Below are positions 8,297 to 16,109 of a stretch of 42,878 nt of DNA, in pieces. The notes under the pieces were generated by a model, which made no database searches, was not told the origin of the DNA, and saw only the letters and a program-made list of their open reading frames with translations. Source of the DNA: Pedobacter borealis DSM 19626 (GTDB lineage Bacteria > Bacteroidota > Bacteroidia > Sphingobacteriales > Sphingobacteriaceae). The translations under genes and the position numbers were made by a program. The stretch's first letter is position 1. The number at the start of each line of letters is the position of its first letter. Where the stretch lies: NCBI RefSeq assembly GCF_000708285.2, contig NZ_JAUG01000087.1:1-42878 (forward strand), written 5' to 3'.

Positions 8297-8809
8297 ATGC
8301 AGGAACGCATTCCGAATATTTATTCGTTTAAGGTTAAGAAAATTAATGGCGAAGAACAGCCGTTATCAGCCTACCGGAACAAGGTTGTTTTAATTGTAAA
8401 TACCGCATCAGAATGTGGTTTTACACCACAATTGAAAGAATTACAGCAGCTAAAAGACGAGATTAATAGTCTTGATTTTGAAATTTTGGGTTTTCCGACC
8501 AACGATTTTGGAAAGCAGGAACCGCTTAATGGATCTGATATTGCATCTTTCTGTGAGGTTAATCATGGTGTAAAATTTCCGGTTTTTGATAAGATTATGG
8601 TACGTGGTGCACATGCCCACCCGCTTTATCAATTTCTGAGCGATAAAAAACAAAACTCAAAATTAAGTTCGAAACCCCGTTGGAACTTTCATAAATATAT
8701 CGTGAACAAAAATGGCGAGTTGGAAGATTATTTCTTACCATTCACCAAGCCATTGAGTTCAAAAATTAAAAAGAAAATTCAGCAATTGCTGAGCCAAAAT
8801 ACCCAATAA
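8297..8809 (+). CDS. Glutathione peroxidase-like thiol peroxidase
   Basis: Reduces hydroperoxides with a thiol donor. The 170 residues carry NTASECGFTPQ with peroxidatic Cys40, then LGFPTNDFGKQEP (catalytic Gln) and KPRWNFHKYIV (Trp/Asn of the catalytic tetrad). This is the cysteine, not selenocysteine, form. Bacterial members usually use thioredoxin. The gene lies between a DUF4294 gene and bshB1 in one operon, so a link to bacillithiol-based redox chemistry is suggestive but not shown. No signal peptide is visible, so it should act in the cytoplasm. The start ATG 8297 is 6 bases after the preceding stop. Confidence 0.92.
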   Translation: MQERIPNIYSFKVKKINGEEQPLSAYRNKVVLIVNTASECGFTPQLKELQQLKDEINSLDFEILGFPTNDFGKQEPLNGSDIASFCEVNHGVKFPVFDKIMVRGAHAHPLYQFLSDKKQNSKLSSKPRWNFHKYIVNKNGELEDYFLPFTKPLSSKIKKKIQQLLSQNTQ

Positions 8810-8816
8810 TTACATC

Positions 8817-9533
8817 ATGAAATTAGATATTTTAGTTATAGCCGTGCATCCTGATGATGCAGAGCTTTGCTGTTCAGGTACTATTTTAAAACATATTGCC
8901 CTTGGTAAAAAAATTGGAATTGTAGATTTAACCAGAGGCGAGCTGGGTACGCGTGGTACTGCAGAAACAAGAGATGAAGAGGCCGCAGACTCTGCAAAAA
9001 TTTTGGGTTTGCATGTTCGCGAAAATTTGAGAATGAGGGATGGCTTTTTTCAGAATGATGAATTTCATCGTTTAGAAGTAATTAAAGCCATCAGGAAATA
9101 CCAGCCAGAAATTATTTTAAGCAATGCGCTGGAAGACCGTCACCCTGATCATGGCAGAGCTGGCGACCTGGTGTACGATTCGGTTTTTTTATCAGGCTTG
9201 CCAAAAATAGAAACATCGTTAGATGGCGTTAAACAAGAAGCGCACCGCCCAAGGTTATTATTGCAATATATTCAAGACAGGTACTTAAAACCTGATATCA
9301 TTGTGGATATATCAGACCACATGGATAAGAAAATTGAATCGATTAAAGCTTTTAAAACCCAGTTTTATAATCCTGATGTAGATGGCTTGCAAACTTATAT
9401 CTCATCGCCTGAGTTTTTCGAAAGTGTGATTGGCCGCGCAAGAGAATTTGGTAAAAGCATTGGCACTACTTTTGGCGAGGGCTTTACCTCAAGAAAATTG
9501 TTGGGTGTTGATAGTTTGTTTGATTTAAGGTAG
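8817..9533 (+). CDS. bshB1: Bacillithiol biosynthesis deacetylase BshB1
   Basis: Removes the acetyl group from N-acetylglucosaminyl-malate, the second step of bacillithiol synthesis. It belongs to the zinc-dependent PIG-L/LmbE family. The 238 residues contain AVHPDDAE (H11, D13, D14) and RHPDHGR (H109-H112), which supply the zinc ligands and catalytic aspartate. TRGELGTRGT at about 39-48 and GFTSRKLLGVD near the end are typical of BshB1 as opposed to general LmbE proteins. It is the last gene of the three-gene operon, followed by a REP hairpin that may also act as a transcript end. Its presence indicates that the organism uses bacillithiol rather than glutathione. Confidence 0.92.
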   Translation: MKLDILVIAVHPDDAELCCSGTILKHIALGKKIGIVDLTRGELGTRGTAETRDEEAADSAKILGLHVRENLRMRDGFFQNDEFHRLEVIKAIRKYQPEIILSNALEDRHPDHGRAGDLVYDSVFLSGLPKIETSLDGVKQEAHRPRLLLQYIQDRYLKPDIIVDISDHMDKKIESIKAFKTQFYNPDVDGLQTYISSPEFFESVIGRAREFGKSIGTTFGEGFTSRKLLGVDSLFDLR

Positions 9534-9539
9534 AAAAAT

Positions 9540-9656
9540 TGTCATTCTGAGCGCAGCGAAGAATCTCTAAGTTGAAAAGCACTTACTTGACTTACTGCAC
9601 AAATTTTCATTTTGTTCTGTTTTGGTTGTAGATTCTTCGCTGCGCTCAGAATGACA
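9540..9656. repeat. REP hairpin with 27-bp arms
   Basis: Bases 9540-9566 (core GTCATTCTGAGCGCAGCGAA) are the exact reverse complement of 9630-9656. The 63-base spacer is not itself structured. This is the classic Bacteroidetes REP arm. It follows bshB1 and lies directly before the acyl-CoA dehydrogenase gene. Confidence 0.9.
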
Positions 9657-9711
9657 GAATCTACCACCCAACAAAACCGCCCTTCGTTTGTTATTCTCAA
9701 AACGAATAATA

Positions 9712-11073
9712 ATGGCGAATATATTCTCTTCTCTCAAAAACGCGTACAATCTTTTTAAACATGTAGATTTCGATAAGTTAGAAGCTTTATCAAAAAAAGT
9801 CGATTTACCCAAAATGGTCGAAACGATATCCAGTCTGGATGATAAACAGATTCAGGGAATGATGAAAATGATGGGTGGATCAGGCAAAAAGCGAGAATTA
9901 CCACCAATTGAAGGTGATTTTTATCATTTGGGCGACGAAGCACTCAAAGATGAGGACCGGGAACTCCAGCTAAAAGTGCGTGCTTTTTTAGAAAAAGAAG
10001 TTAAACCCATTGTAAACCATTACTGGAACAAAGCCGAATTTCCTTTCGAAATTATCCCAAACCTCGCCGAACTTAATATCTGTGGTTTAACCTATAAAGG
10101 TTATGGTTGTCCGGGGAAATCGAATTTGATGGAAGGGATTTTAGCGATGGAAATGGCGCGGATTGATACCTCTATTTCTACTTTTTTTGGTGTACAGAGT
10201 GGTTTAGCGATGGGATCGATCTATTTATGTGGATCGGAGGAGCAAAAACAGCAATGGTTGCCACTGATGCAGCAATTTAAAATTATCGGTGCATTTGGGC
10301 TAACCGAACCCGAAGTGGGCTCTGCTGCTGCTGGAGGACTCACTACAACCTGCAAAAAAATAGATGGCAAATGGATATTAAATGGTCAGAAAAAATGGAT
10401 CGGTAATGCCACTTTCGCTGATATCTTAATTATTTGGGCACGAGATGAAGAAAGTGGTGAGGTTAAGGGCTTTATTGTAAAAAAGGATAATCCGGGTTTT
10501 GCGGTAGAAAAGATGCAGGATAAAATGGCCCTCAGGATTGTGCAGAATGGAATTATCACCTTAACCAATTGTGAGGTAGAAGAGGCCGATCGCTTACAAA
10601 ATGCAAACTCATTTAAAGATACAGCAAAAGTATTGCAAATGACAAGAGCAGGAGTAGCCTGGCAGGCTGTTGGCTGCGCCCGTGGCGCTTACGAAAATGC
10701 ATTGGATTATACCCGCACCCGAAAACAGTTTGGTAAACCCATTGCATCTTTTCAATTGATTCAAAACCATTTGGTTGAGATGTTGTCGAATTTAACAGCA
10801 ATGCAAACATTATGTTTTAGGTTGTCACAACTTCAGGATCAGGGCTTGTTGAAAGATGAGCATGCTTCGTTAGCCAAGGTATTCTGTTCGTTACGTACAC
10901 GTGATGTGGTGAGCAAGGCCCGTGAGGTAATGGGTGGAAACGGCATTTTACTGGAATATAATGTAGCGCGTTTTGTGGCCGATGCCGAAGCAATTTATTC
11001 GTACGAAGGCACAAAAGAAATAAATACCTTGATTGTAGGTCGGGCTATAACGGGTTTTTCGGCTTTTGTTTAG
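9712..11073 (+). CDS. Acyl-CoA dehydrogenase, glutaryl-CoA dehydrogenase-like
   Basis: An FAD-dependent acyl-CoA dehydrogenase, 453 residues. FAD and substrate motifs are GAFGLTEPEVGS, NGQKKWIGNA and TRTRKQFGKPIASFQLIQ. MGGNGILLEYNVAR and YEGTKEINTLIVGRAITG follow near the C-terminus; the YEGT glutamate and the GRAITG ending resemble glutaryl-CoA dehydrogenase more than short-chain enzymes. An N-terminal extension of about 80 residues, mostly helical and lysine-rich, precedes the catalytic part and is unusual. I chose ATG 9712 over the TTG at 9688; TTCGTTTG, near the -7 consensus, ends 21 bases before it. Lysine aminotransferase lies 0.9 kb away, which would suit glutaryl-CoA as substrate, but other acyl-CoAs are possible. 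Confidence 0.85.
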   Translation: MANIFSSLKNAYNLFKHVDFDKLEALSKKVDLPKMVETISSLDDKQIQGMMKMMGGSGKKRELPPIEGDFYHLGDEALKDEDRELQLKVRAFLEKEVKPIVNHYWNKAEFPFEIIPNLAELNICGLTYKGYGCPGKSNLMEGILAMEMARIDTSISTFFGVQSGLAMGSIYLCGSEEQKQQWLPLMQQFKIIGAFGLTEPEVGSAAAGGLTTTCKKIDGKWILNGQKKWIGNATFADILIIWARDEESGEVKGFIVKKDNPGFAVEKMQDKMALRIVQNGIITLTNCEVEEADRLQNANSFKDTAKVLQMTRAGVAWQAVGCARGAYENALDYTRTRKQFGKPIASFQLIQNHLVEMLSNLTAMQTLCFRLSQLQDQGLLKDEHASLAKVFCSLRTRDVVSKAREVMGGNGILLEYNVARFVADAEAIYSYEGTKEINTLIVGRAITGFSAFV

Positions 11074-11077
11074 GGGG

Positions 11078-11126
11078 AACTCCCGAAGTTTTAACGGGGA
11101 AAAGCGTTGGGAGAACTTCGTGAGTT
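11078..11126. repeat. Inverted repeat after the acyl-CoA dehydrogenase gene
   Basis: AACTCCCGAAGTT (11078-11090) and AACTTCGTGAGTT (11114-11126) pair with one mismatch. It begins 5 bases after the stop codon and may serve as a transcript end, though no T-run follows. Confidence 0.55.
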
Positions 11127-11178
11127 TAAAGTAAGGCCGAAATAGCTAATTAGTACAAGGTAAAGGCAAAGGGTTTTT

Positions 11179-11497
11179 TTTTGGAAACGAATGTCAGCAT
11201 TTCATAGGTGCTGTAGTCCTGCCATTTGCTACAATCTTTTTGAGCTACAGTAATGCTGAGGTACAAAGCATCTTTTTCATCGGTTAAAGATGCTTCGTGC
11301 CTCAGCATGACAGCATATTCAGGGGTACTGCAAGCAAAAAGGATTTTCGCTGCTGTCAGGTTTATTGAACAACGGTCCTTTTCAAGGCAAAAACTTTGAA
11401 TATAAACCCGATTGGAACGGATGCTAATTTCCTTCAAATTGGCAGGAGGGAAAGCGGGACTGAAAATGCCAAATGCACAGAACCCTTCATTTCCAAA
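11179..11497. repeat. GGAAA/TTTCC-bounded intergenic element, copy A
   Basis: This gene-free stretch starts with TTTTGGAAAC and ends with CATTTCCAAA, so its ends are inverted repeats. The right third (11402-11497) aligns with 19361-19457 over most positions, including AAACCCGAT, TTTCCTTCAAATT and AGCGGGACTG. Inside are a hairpin at 11423-11443 and a REP hairpin around 11250-11313. The open frame at 11150-11437 on the minus strand falls inside it and I do not regard it as a gene. It is a candidate dispersed non-coding element or structured RNA. Confidence 0.6.
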
Positions 11498-11546
11498 TCA
11501 ATAAGAACTAAATATTTTTGGGATATCCCTTTCGAGTTTTACCCTT

Positions 11547-11951
11547 CTATTTATACGGATTTTTATTAAACGCTGTCTGGCTCATTGCGCTTTTTTCAAA
11601 TAAAGCAATACAGTTTTTGTTAAACTGAGGATCGAAGTTTATTGCTCCAGGCTGTAATGTATTTGGAATATCTCCGTTTTGCATAAAGAAATAAACTTTT
11701 GTATTGCCGTATTTGGTATGGGGCATTAAATTGCCATAATCTTCCATTTCTTTCCATACTGAATCTTTAACCGTAACTACATAAATGCGCTGTACCGGAC
11801 CAGTATTGTTTGCATTTCTATACTTGGCAACTTCTTTAAAACCGGCTTTCATGTCCTCAATCCCAGGCTGATCAAAAACAGCCTTAACCATGAAAAAGAT
11901 CAATGCTAAAATACCTGCAACCAAGAAATAAACTAACCATTTTCTATTCAT
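11547..11951 (-). CDS. Small membrane-anchored hypothetical protein
   Basis: No family recognised. The 134 residues start with a basic MNRK and one transmembrane helix (about 5-25, LVYFLVAGILALIFFMVKAVF). A soluble domain follows with RIYVVTVKDSVWKEM and KVYFFMQNGD. There are no cysteine motifs apart from a single Cys near the end. It starts 2 bases after the stop of lysine 6-aminotransferase, so the two are almost certainly cotranscribed and perhaps translationally coupled. A link to lysine metabolism is inferred from this spacing only. Confidence 0.65.
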   Translation of the reverse strand: MNRKWLVYFLVAGILALIFFMVKAVFDQPGIEDMKAGFKEVAKYRNANNTGPVQRIYVVTVKDSVWKEMEDYGNLMPHTKYGNTKVYFFMQNGDIPNTLQPGAINFDPQFNKNCIALFEKSAMSQTAFNKNPYK

Positions 11952-11953
11952 GC

Positions 11954-13285
11954 CTACAATAAAGGCAATATTTTCTCCATAACCGTCAAGCCTTCGTCAA
12001 TATGCTTTTGCTCAATGCAAAGTGCCGGACGAAAGCGTATTGTTTTTTCACCACAGCCCAAAAACATCACATTGTTTTCCAATCCTTTGCCAATAAATGC
12101 ATTACGCATTTCTTTTGTCGGGAAATCAAAAGAGCACAACAAACCTCTTCCACGAACATTTGTCATTTGATCAAATTTATGCGATAGGTTTTCTAGTTGA
12201 TCTCTTAAGTACAAACCTACTTTTGCTGCATTTTCACAAAGCTGATCTTCTTCTACAATTTGTAAAATCTGTGTTGAACGAACCATATCAACCAAATTGC
12301 CTCCCCACGTTGAGTTAATACGGCTTGGCACTTTAAATACATTGGTTTCAATTTCGTCTACCTTTTTGCCGACAAGGATACCGCAAACCTGCATTTTTTT
12401 TCCAAAAGCGATGATATCTGGTCGAGCTTTTTCACTAAAATGTTGATGGCACCAGAATTTACCGGTTAACCCAACGCCGGTCTGTACTTCATCATAAATC
12501 AAAAAGGCATCATTTTCATCGGACAAAGCCTTAAGTTGGATCAAAAATTCTTCGCGCAGGTGGTTATCTCCACCTTCAGATTGAATTGGCTCTACAATTA
12601 TAGCACAGATATCGTCTTTATTATCTGCAAACGCTTTTTTGATCTGCGCTAAAGATGTTTCTTCGGTTTGAATGGCATGACTTAAATTATTTCCTGAAAG
12701 CGGAAATTTAACTTCCGGAACAGCCACTCTTGGCCAATCGAATTTGGCAAACCACTTGGTTTTATCGGGTAGGGTATTGGTTAAGCTTAAAGTATAGCCC
12801 GTTCTGCCATGAAAAGCCCTTTCGAAGTGTAAAACCTTAAAACCTTTTTCTTCAGTATATCCCTTCGTAAAATTTTTCTGAACTTTCCAGTCCATGGCTA
12901 CCTTAATTGCATTTTCTACTGCTAAGCCTCCACCTGCAATAAAAAAAGCATGTGGCAGGTAATCAGGAATACCGACTTTGGAAAATGTTTCAACAAACTG
13001 TGCATACTGCTGGGTGTAAACATCAGAGTTCGATGGATTGGCTAATGCAGCGAGGAGAAGGTTTTTTTTAAACGTTTCATCATTGATCATTTTAGGGTGG
13101 TTATATCCTAAAGGAACGGAAGCAAAACAAGTGAAAAAATCGAGTAAAGTTCTGTTGTGTTTAGCATCGTAAATGTAAGCACCATGACTTTTTTCCATAT
13201 CATAAGTGAGGTCGAAACCATCGGCCAAAATGTGTTTACTTAACGATTCGTTAACGCGATCTGCAGGTACTGTTAATTGATACAT
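11954..13285 (-). CDS. lat: L-lysine 6-aminotransferase
   Basis: A PLP-dependent class III aminotransferase that moves the epsilon-amino group of lysine to 2-oxoglutarate, giving 2-aminoadipate semialdehyde. Supporting motifs are HAFFIAGGGLAVENA, ERAFHGRTGYTLSLTN, IVEPIQSEGGDNH, FLIYDEVQTGVG and IAFGKKMQVCG, where the lysine of FGKK is the PLP residue. Within class III, the N-terminal HILADGFDL and the GGGLAVENAIK block point to lysine 6-transaminase rather than ornithine or GABA enzymes. I place the start at ATG 13283-13285 (443 residues). The alternative TTG at 13309 lies within the promoter -7 box. A small anchored protein follows in the same operon. Confidence 0.88.
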   Translation of the reverse strand: MYQLTVPADRVNESLSKHILADGFDLTYDMEKSHGAYIYDAKHNRTLLDFFTCFASVPLGYNHPKMINDETFKKNLLLAALANPSNSDVYTQQYAQFVETFSKVGIPDYLPHAFFIAGGGLAVENAIKVAMDWKVQKNFTKGYTEEKGFKVLHFERAFHGRTGYTLSLTNTLPDKTKWFAKFDWPRVAVPEVKFPLSGNNLSHAIQTEETSLAQIKKAFADNKDDICAIIVEPIQSEGGDNHLREEFLIQLKALSDENDAFLIYDEVQTGVGLTGKFWCHQHFSEKARPDIIAFGKKMQVCGILVGKKVDEIETNVFKVPSRINSTWGGNLVDMVRSTQILQIVEEDQLCENAAKVGLYLRDQLENLSHKFDQMTNVRGRGLLCSFDFPTKEMRNAFIGKGLENNVMFLGCGEKTIRFRPALCIEQKHIDEGLTVMEKILPLL

Positions 13286-13306
13286 AAACTTGGTTTTGGT
13301 ATAATC

Positions 13307-13337
13307 CAAATTTAGTTAAATGTGCCTAAAATCAAAA
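13307..13337 (-). promoter_or_regulatory. Promoter of lat
   Basis: On the minus strand TTTTG (13337-13333) is followed after 18 bp by TAAATTTG (13314-13307). This fits the Bacteroidetes promoter. It overlaps the alternative TTG start and so supports ATG 13285, 21 bases downstream. Confidence 0.65.
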
Positions 13338-13482
13338 TTTAAGCACTTTTTGTGCGCTTTACATAAAAAATAGGTTTAAACTGTTTAAAGTATGATTATA
13401 GACAAAATCGCGTTTTGGACTTCACCGATGTGGAAAACTTTTTTACTGAAACCCCTTTTTATAGCGTTTTATTTTGATAGAA

Positions 13483-13829
13483 TCAGAATGCCGAACGTGA
13501 TCCTCCACCGTCCACTACCGAAACCGTTCCTGTTATATATTTAGCACGTGGCGAAACCAGGAAAACAGCCATGTTTGTCTATCCTGCACTTCACCAAAAT
13601 CTTGCAAAGGTATTTCACTTTCAGCATATTTCCGGCGCTCATCACCCGGGAAATAAGGCCGGATGTTTTCAGTATCGATAAGCCCCGGCTGTAAACAGTT
13701 CACCCTGATTCCATATTTGCCCAACTCACCTGCAAGTTGTTTAGACCACATTGCCATTGCGGCCTTGGCAATAGCAGAAACATTCAAGGAGCGTAATTCA
13801 TAAGTACTGGTTAAATTGAGTATTGTACC
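13483..13829 (-). pseudogene. Remnant of an SDR-family oxidoreductase
   Basis: Only the C-terminal part of a short-chain dehydrogenase is present. Reading from about 13829, the frame gives GTILNLTSTYEL, SLNVSAIAKAAMAMWSKQLA, GIRVNCLQPGLI and PLQDFGEVQD. After that it runs out of frame and stops at 13533. In the neighbouring frame the expected ending continues (MAVFLVSPRAKYITG, then VVDGG) down to a TGA at 13483-13485. One lost base near 13575-13580 would explain this. The N-terminal half with the NAD(P) motif is absent, because the sequence changes directly into the divergent HxlR-type gene. The gene is therefore doubly broken. Confidence 0.8.
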
Positions 13830-14135
13830 TTGTTTGCGGCCAACAAAATTGGAGGGAGATGGAAAATTGTAATATTGGATAAACTTGGAGACCGAAAATT
13901 GAAGTTCAGCGAACTGAAAAAAGAATTCCCATATGTATATATATCAGAACGGATGTTAACCTTACAGTTGCGTGCATTGGAGCAAGATGAACTGGTTAAA
14001 AGAACTGTTTATGCAGAGGTTCCTCCGAGGGTAGAATATGAGCTAACTCCGATAGCACTGGAGTTTCTTCCGATTTTTTGTCAATTAAGTGCTTGGGGCA
14101 AGAAGAATAAAGCGCTAAAGAAGAGTGGATCATAA
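13830..14135 (+). CDS. HxlR family transcriptional regulator, probably 5'-truncated
   Basis: A winged-helix regulator of the HxlR (DUF24) type: KIGGRWKIVILDKLG, then SERMLTLQLRALEQDELVKR and VPPRVEYELTP. The 101 residues from TTG 13830 cover the whole winged helix. The family usually starts 10-20 residues earlier with a conserved cysteine. Here a cysteine codon (TGT, 13824-13826) lies in frame just upstream, but an in-frame TAA follows at 13812-13814 and no ATG is available. The gene faces a truncated SDR gene head to head. In intact loci such regulators often control a divergent oxidoreductase gene. The original start and promoter seem to have been deleted. Confidence 0.7.
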   Translation: MFAANKIGGRWKIVILDKLGDRKLKFSELKKEFPYVYISERMLTLQLRALEQDELVKRTVYAEVPPRVEYELTPIALEFLPIFCQLSAWGKKNKALKKSGS

Positions 14136-14261
14136 AACCGTTAATTATGATTATAGGTATACATAAATCAGCAGATATTGGTTACCTTTAATTGATTTGT
14201 CAACTATTTAATGTTGCATCAGTTGATTAGCAAATTTTAAAATTATATCGGGTTAAGTATT

Positions 14262-14567
14262 ATGGCAGAAGTTAAATTAAATATCCAAAAAGAAGAACCT
14301 AGTGCATTCGAACTTTATGATGATGGCGAAAAATATGGAGAAATGGTTTTTGATATTCAGAGAGAAAATTTAACGGTTTATCATACCGAAATTGATCCCG
14401 AAAAAGAAGGCAAAGGTTACGCAAAACTATTGCTGGATGCGATGGTAAATTATGTACGTACAAATAACCTGAAGGTAATTCCACTGTGCCCTTATGTGCA
14501 TCTGCAATTTAAACGCCACGAAGAACTTTACAGAGATATCTGGAACAAAGTGCGCGAAAACGATTAA
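14262..14567 (+). CDS. GNAT-type N-acetyltransferase (YjdJ-like)
   Basis: A short acetyltransferase of the single-domain YjdJ type, 101 residues. After two strands comes VYHTEIDPEKEGKGYAKLLLDAMV, where EGKGYAK is the acetyl-CoA pyrophosphate loop. Then comes LKVIPLCPYVHLQFKRH, with the cysteine and histidine usual for this subgroup. The substrate is unknown. It is a single gene; the ATG at 14262 is the only good start. Upstream of it (14136-14261) I see no clear -7 box. Confidence 0.85.
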   Translation: MAEVKLNIQKEEPSAFELYDDGEKYGEMVFDIQRENLTVYHTEIDPEKEGKGYAKLLLDAMVNYVRTNNLKVIPLCPYVHLQFKRHEELYRDIWNKVREND

Positions 14568-14974
14568 TAGATAAAATAATACTAGAATTAAATTCAGGAA
14601 GCTACACTAATATTTCATGATTTTGGAAAACCGGTTTTCCAACGGTTCTGGTAAGAAGGCCACAGGAAAATTGTAGATGAATTAATTAAACCTTTAAAAA
14701 AGAACTAAAAGCCGGTTGTTTTGGACGGTTTATTATTCAATGTGTATAGATCGTGCATCTTTATCTATTATTTAGTGGGCTTGCTCTATTTTTATTTCAT
14801 TCGAAAGAAAGTATCGATACTTTTGTCACAAGAATCAAATCAACGGGACGATTTAGAGATCTTATTGGGGGTTTTCAGCGATGAGGACCCTTTTTTTATT
14901 CAGGGCTAATGATATTGATCAAATAGTTAAGCGCATTTGCAGGATGAATTGGTATCAAAGATTGTATAACCTGT
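14568..14974. other. Gap with no convincing gene
   Basis: The stretch contains a perfect 20-bp palindrome (14623-14642) and scattered short frames. The longest is a 62-codon frame with a TTG start (14721-14909). It would encode a hydrophobic segment followed by RDDLEILLGVF, which I cannot match to any family. Codon use looks random. It may be decayed coding DNA. Confidence 0.5.
14623..14642. promoter_or_regulatory. Perfect 20-bp palindrome
   Basis: TTGGAAAACCGGTTTTCCAA is fully self-complementary with no loop. A symmetric protein-binding site (operator) is more likely than an RNA hairpin. It lies 56 bases after the GNAT gene stop and in front of no recognisable gene. Confidence 0.5.
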
Positions 14975-15844
14975 TTAAAACTTATCCTTCATGCCAAAAA
15001 TGCCCATAAGCCCTCCGGTGTGGATGGCTAATACTTTTTCATCTTTACTAATAATTTCTCGTTTTGATAAATCTTGGATGGCATAAAACATTTTGGAGGT
15101 ATAAACAGGGTCTAGGAGCAATCCGGTTTTTGCAGTAAAGGTTTTGATAAAGCTGATCAGTTCAGGAGTGGTTTTCGCATAACCTCCAAAATGATAATCG
15201 AGGTGAAGTTCGAGGTGACTGGAGATGGGCGTATAATGTGCTATTTCTGCTTTGATAAACGAAGCGCCCTTTAACACGGGGATGATATGTAACTTTGTAT
15301 TTAATTGTTGTTGTTGAATCCCCCTCAACAAACCTGCAGCTGTGGTTCCTGTTCCGGCAGCGCAAAAAATGTGGTCGTATGGTTCCACTAGCTCTTCAAT
15401 TACCTCCGCGCAGCCAATGGTGGCTTCAACTGATGCACCTCCTTCGTTTATAAAATAGGCTTGTGTGTCGGATGCAAAATATCGGTCAAACAATTGGTGT
15501 TTATCCCGATAACTTTCACGGTCGGTAAAAATGAGTTTCATCCCAAATAAACTGCACAGCAATAATAGCTCATTTTTTACTTCTTCTCCACGTACAAAGG
15601 CTGTAGCGGTTAAGCCCGATCTTGATGCTGCGGCGGCAGTTGCCACAAGGTGATTGGAATAAGAACCTCCAAAAGTGACCAGATGCGTTTTTTGATCTGC
15701 TTTGGCCTTGGCTAAAATGTATTTGAGCTTACGCCATTTGTTGCCGGAAATATAAGGATCAATAAGATCATCCCTTTTAACAAACAGGTTGTTTAAAGGA
15801 GAAAATGCTATTTTTTGTATTGGACTATATATTTCTTCAAACAC
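14975..15844 (-). CDS. PLP-dependent enzyme of the ACC deaminase / D-cysteine desulfhydrase family
   Basis: A fold-type II PLP enzyme of 289 residues. LFVKRDDLIDPYISGNKWRKL contains the PLP-binding lysine (in two blocks: VKRDDL and SGNKWRKL). FGGSYSNH follows and AAGTGTTAAGL provides the phosphate-binding loop. The C-terminal AIHTGGLMGIFG is also typical. Members act as 1-aminocyclopropane-1-carboxylate deaminase, D-cysteine desulfhydrase or L-cysteate lyase; I cannot decide from the sequence. It is shorter than the roughly 330 residues usual for D-cysteine desulfhydrase. The start is GTG 15842-15844 and no ATG fits the expected N-terminus. It is a single gene. Confidence 0.8.
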   Translation of the reverse strand: MFEEIYSPIQKIAFSPLNNLFVKRDDLIDPYISGNKWRKLKYILAKAKADQKTHLVTFGGSYSNHLVATAAAASRSGLTATAFVRGEEVKNELLLLCSLFGMKLIFTDRESYRDKHQLFDRYFASDTQAYFINEGGASVEATIGCAEVIEELVEPYDHIFCAAGTGTTAAGLLRGIQQQQLNTKLHIIPVLKGASFIKAEIAHYTPISSHLELHLDYHFGGYAKTTPELISFIKTFTAKTGLLLDPVYTSKMFYAIQDLSKREIISKDEKVLAIHTGGLMGIFGMKDKF

Positions 15845-15975
15845 GTGTGAAAATAAGCAAAGGTTATATCATAAATAATTTTAATTAGAAAATGTCATGC
15901 TGAACCTGTCTGAACGACTTAAATGAACTTAAAACGTCTTTCGACAAGCTACTATTGACAGACTCCAATAGAAAA

Positions 15976-16074
15976 ATCGTCATTGCGAGGAGGAAGGACG
16001 AAGCAATCTTTCATGCAGTGATTTCACTATAAAGATTGCTTCGTCGGCTGAAAAAGCCTTCTCGCAATGACGAT
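15976..16074. repeat. REP hairpin of the CGTCATTGCGAG type
   Basis: The left arm 15976-16011 (ATCGTCATTGCGAGGAGG..AAGCAATCTTT) is complementary to the right arm 16031-16074 apart from an 8-base insertion. A weaker REP half-copy (TGTCATGCTGAACCTG) lies at 15894-15909. Nothing else is seen in the gap between 15845 and 16109. Confidence 0.85.
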
Positions 16075-16109
16075 GCCTGGCAATAAACGCTTTTAAATAC
16101 TATGTTTAA

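Noticed and set aside
9540..9656. Possible CRISPR or tandem repeat
   Set aside because: Only two arms in inverted orientation, no regular spacers and no cas genes in the window.
11150..11437. 95-codon open frame on the minus strand
   Set aside because: It lies inside a repeat element and reads through a REP hairpin; part of it also aligns with the non-coding copy at 19361-19457.
14721..14909. 62-codon open frame with TTG start
   Set aside because: No recognisable family, weak start and random codon use. It was kept only as part of the gap description.
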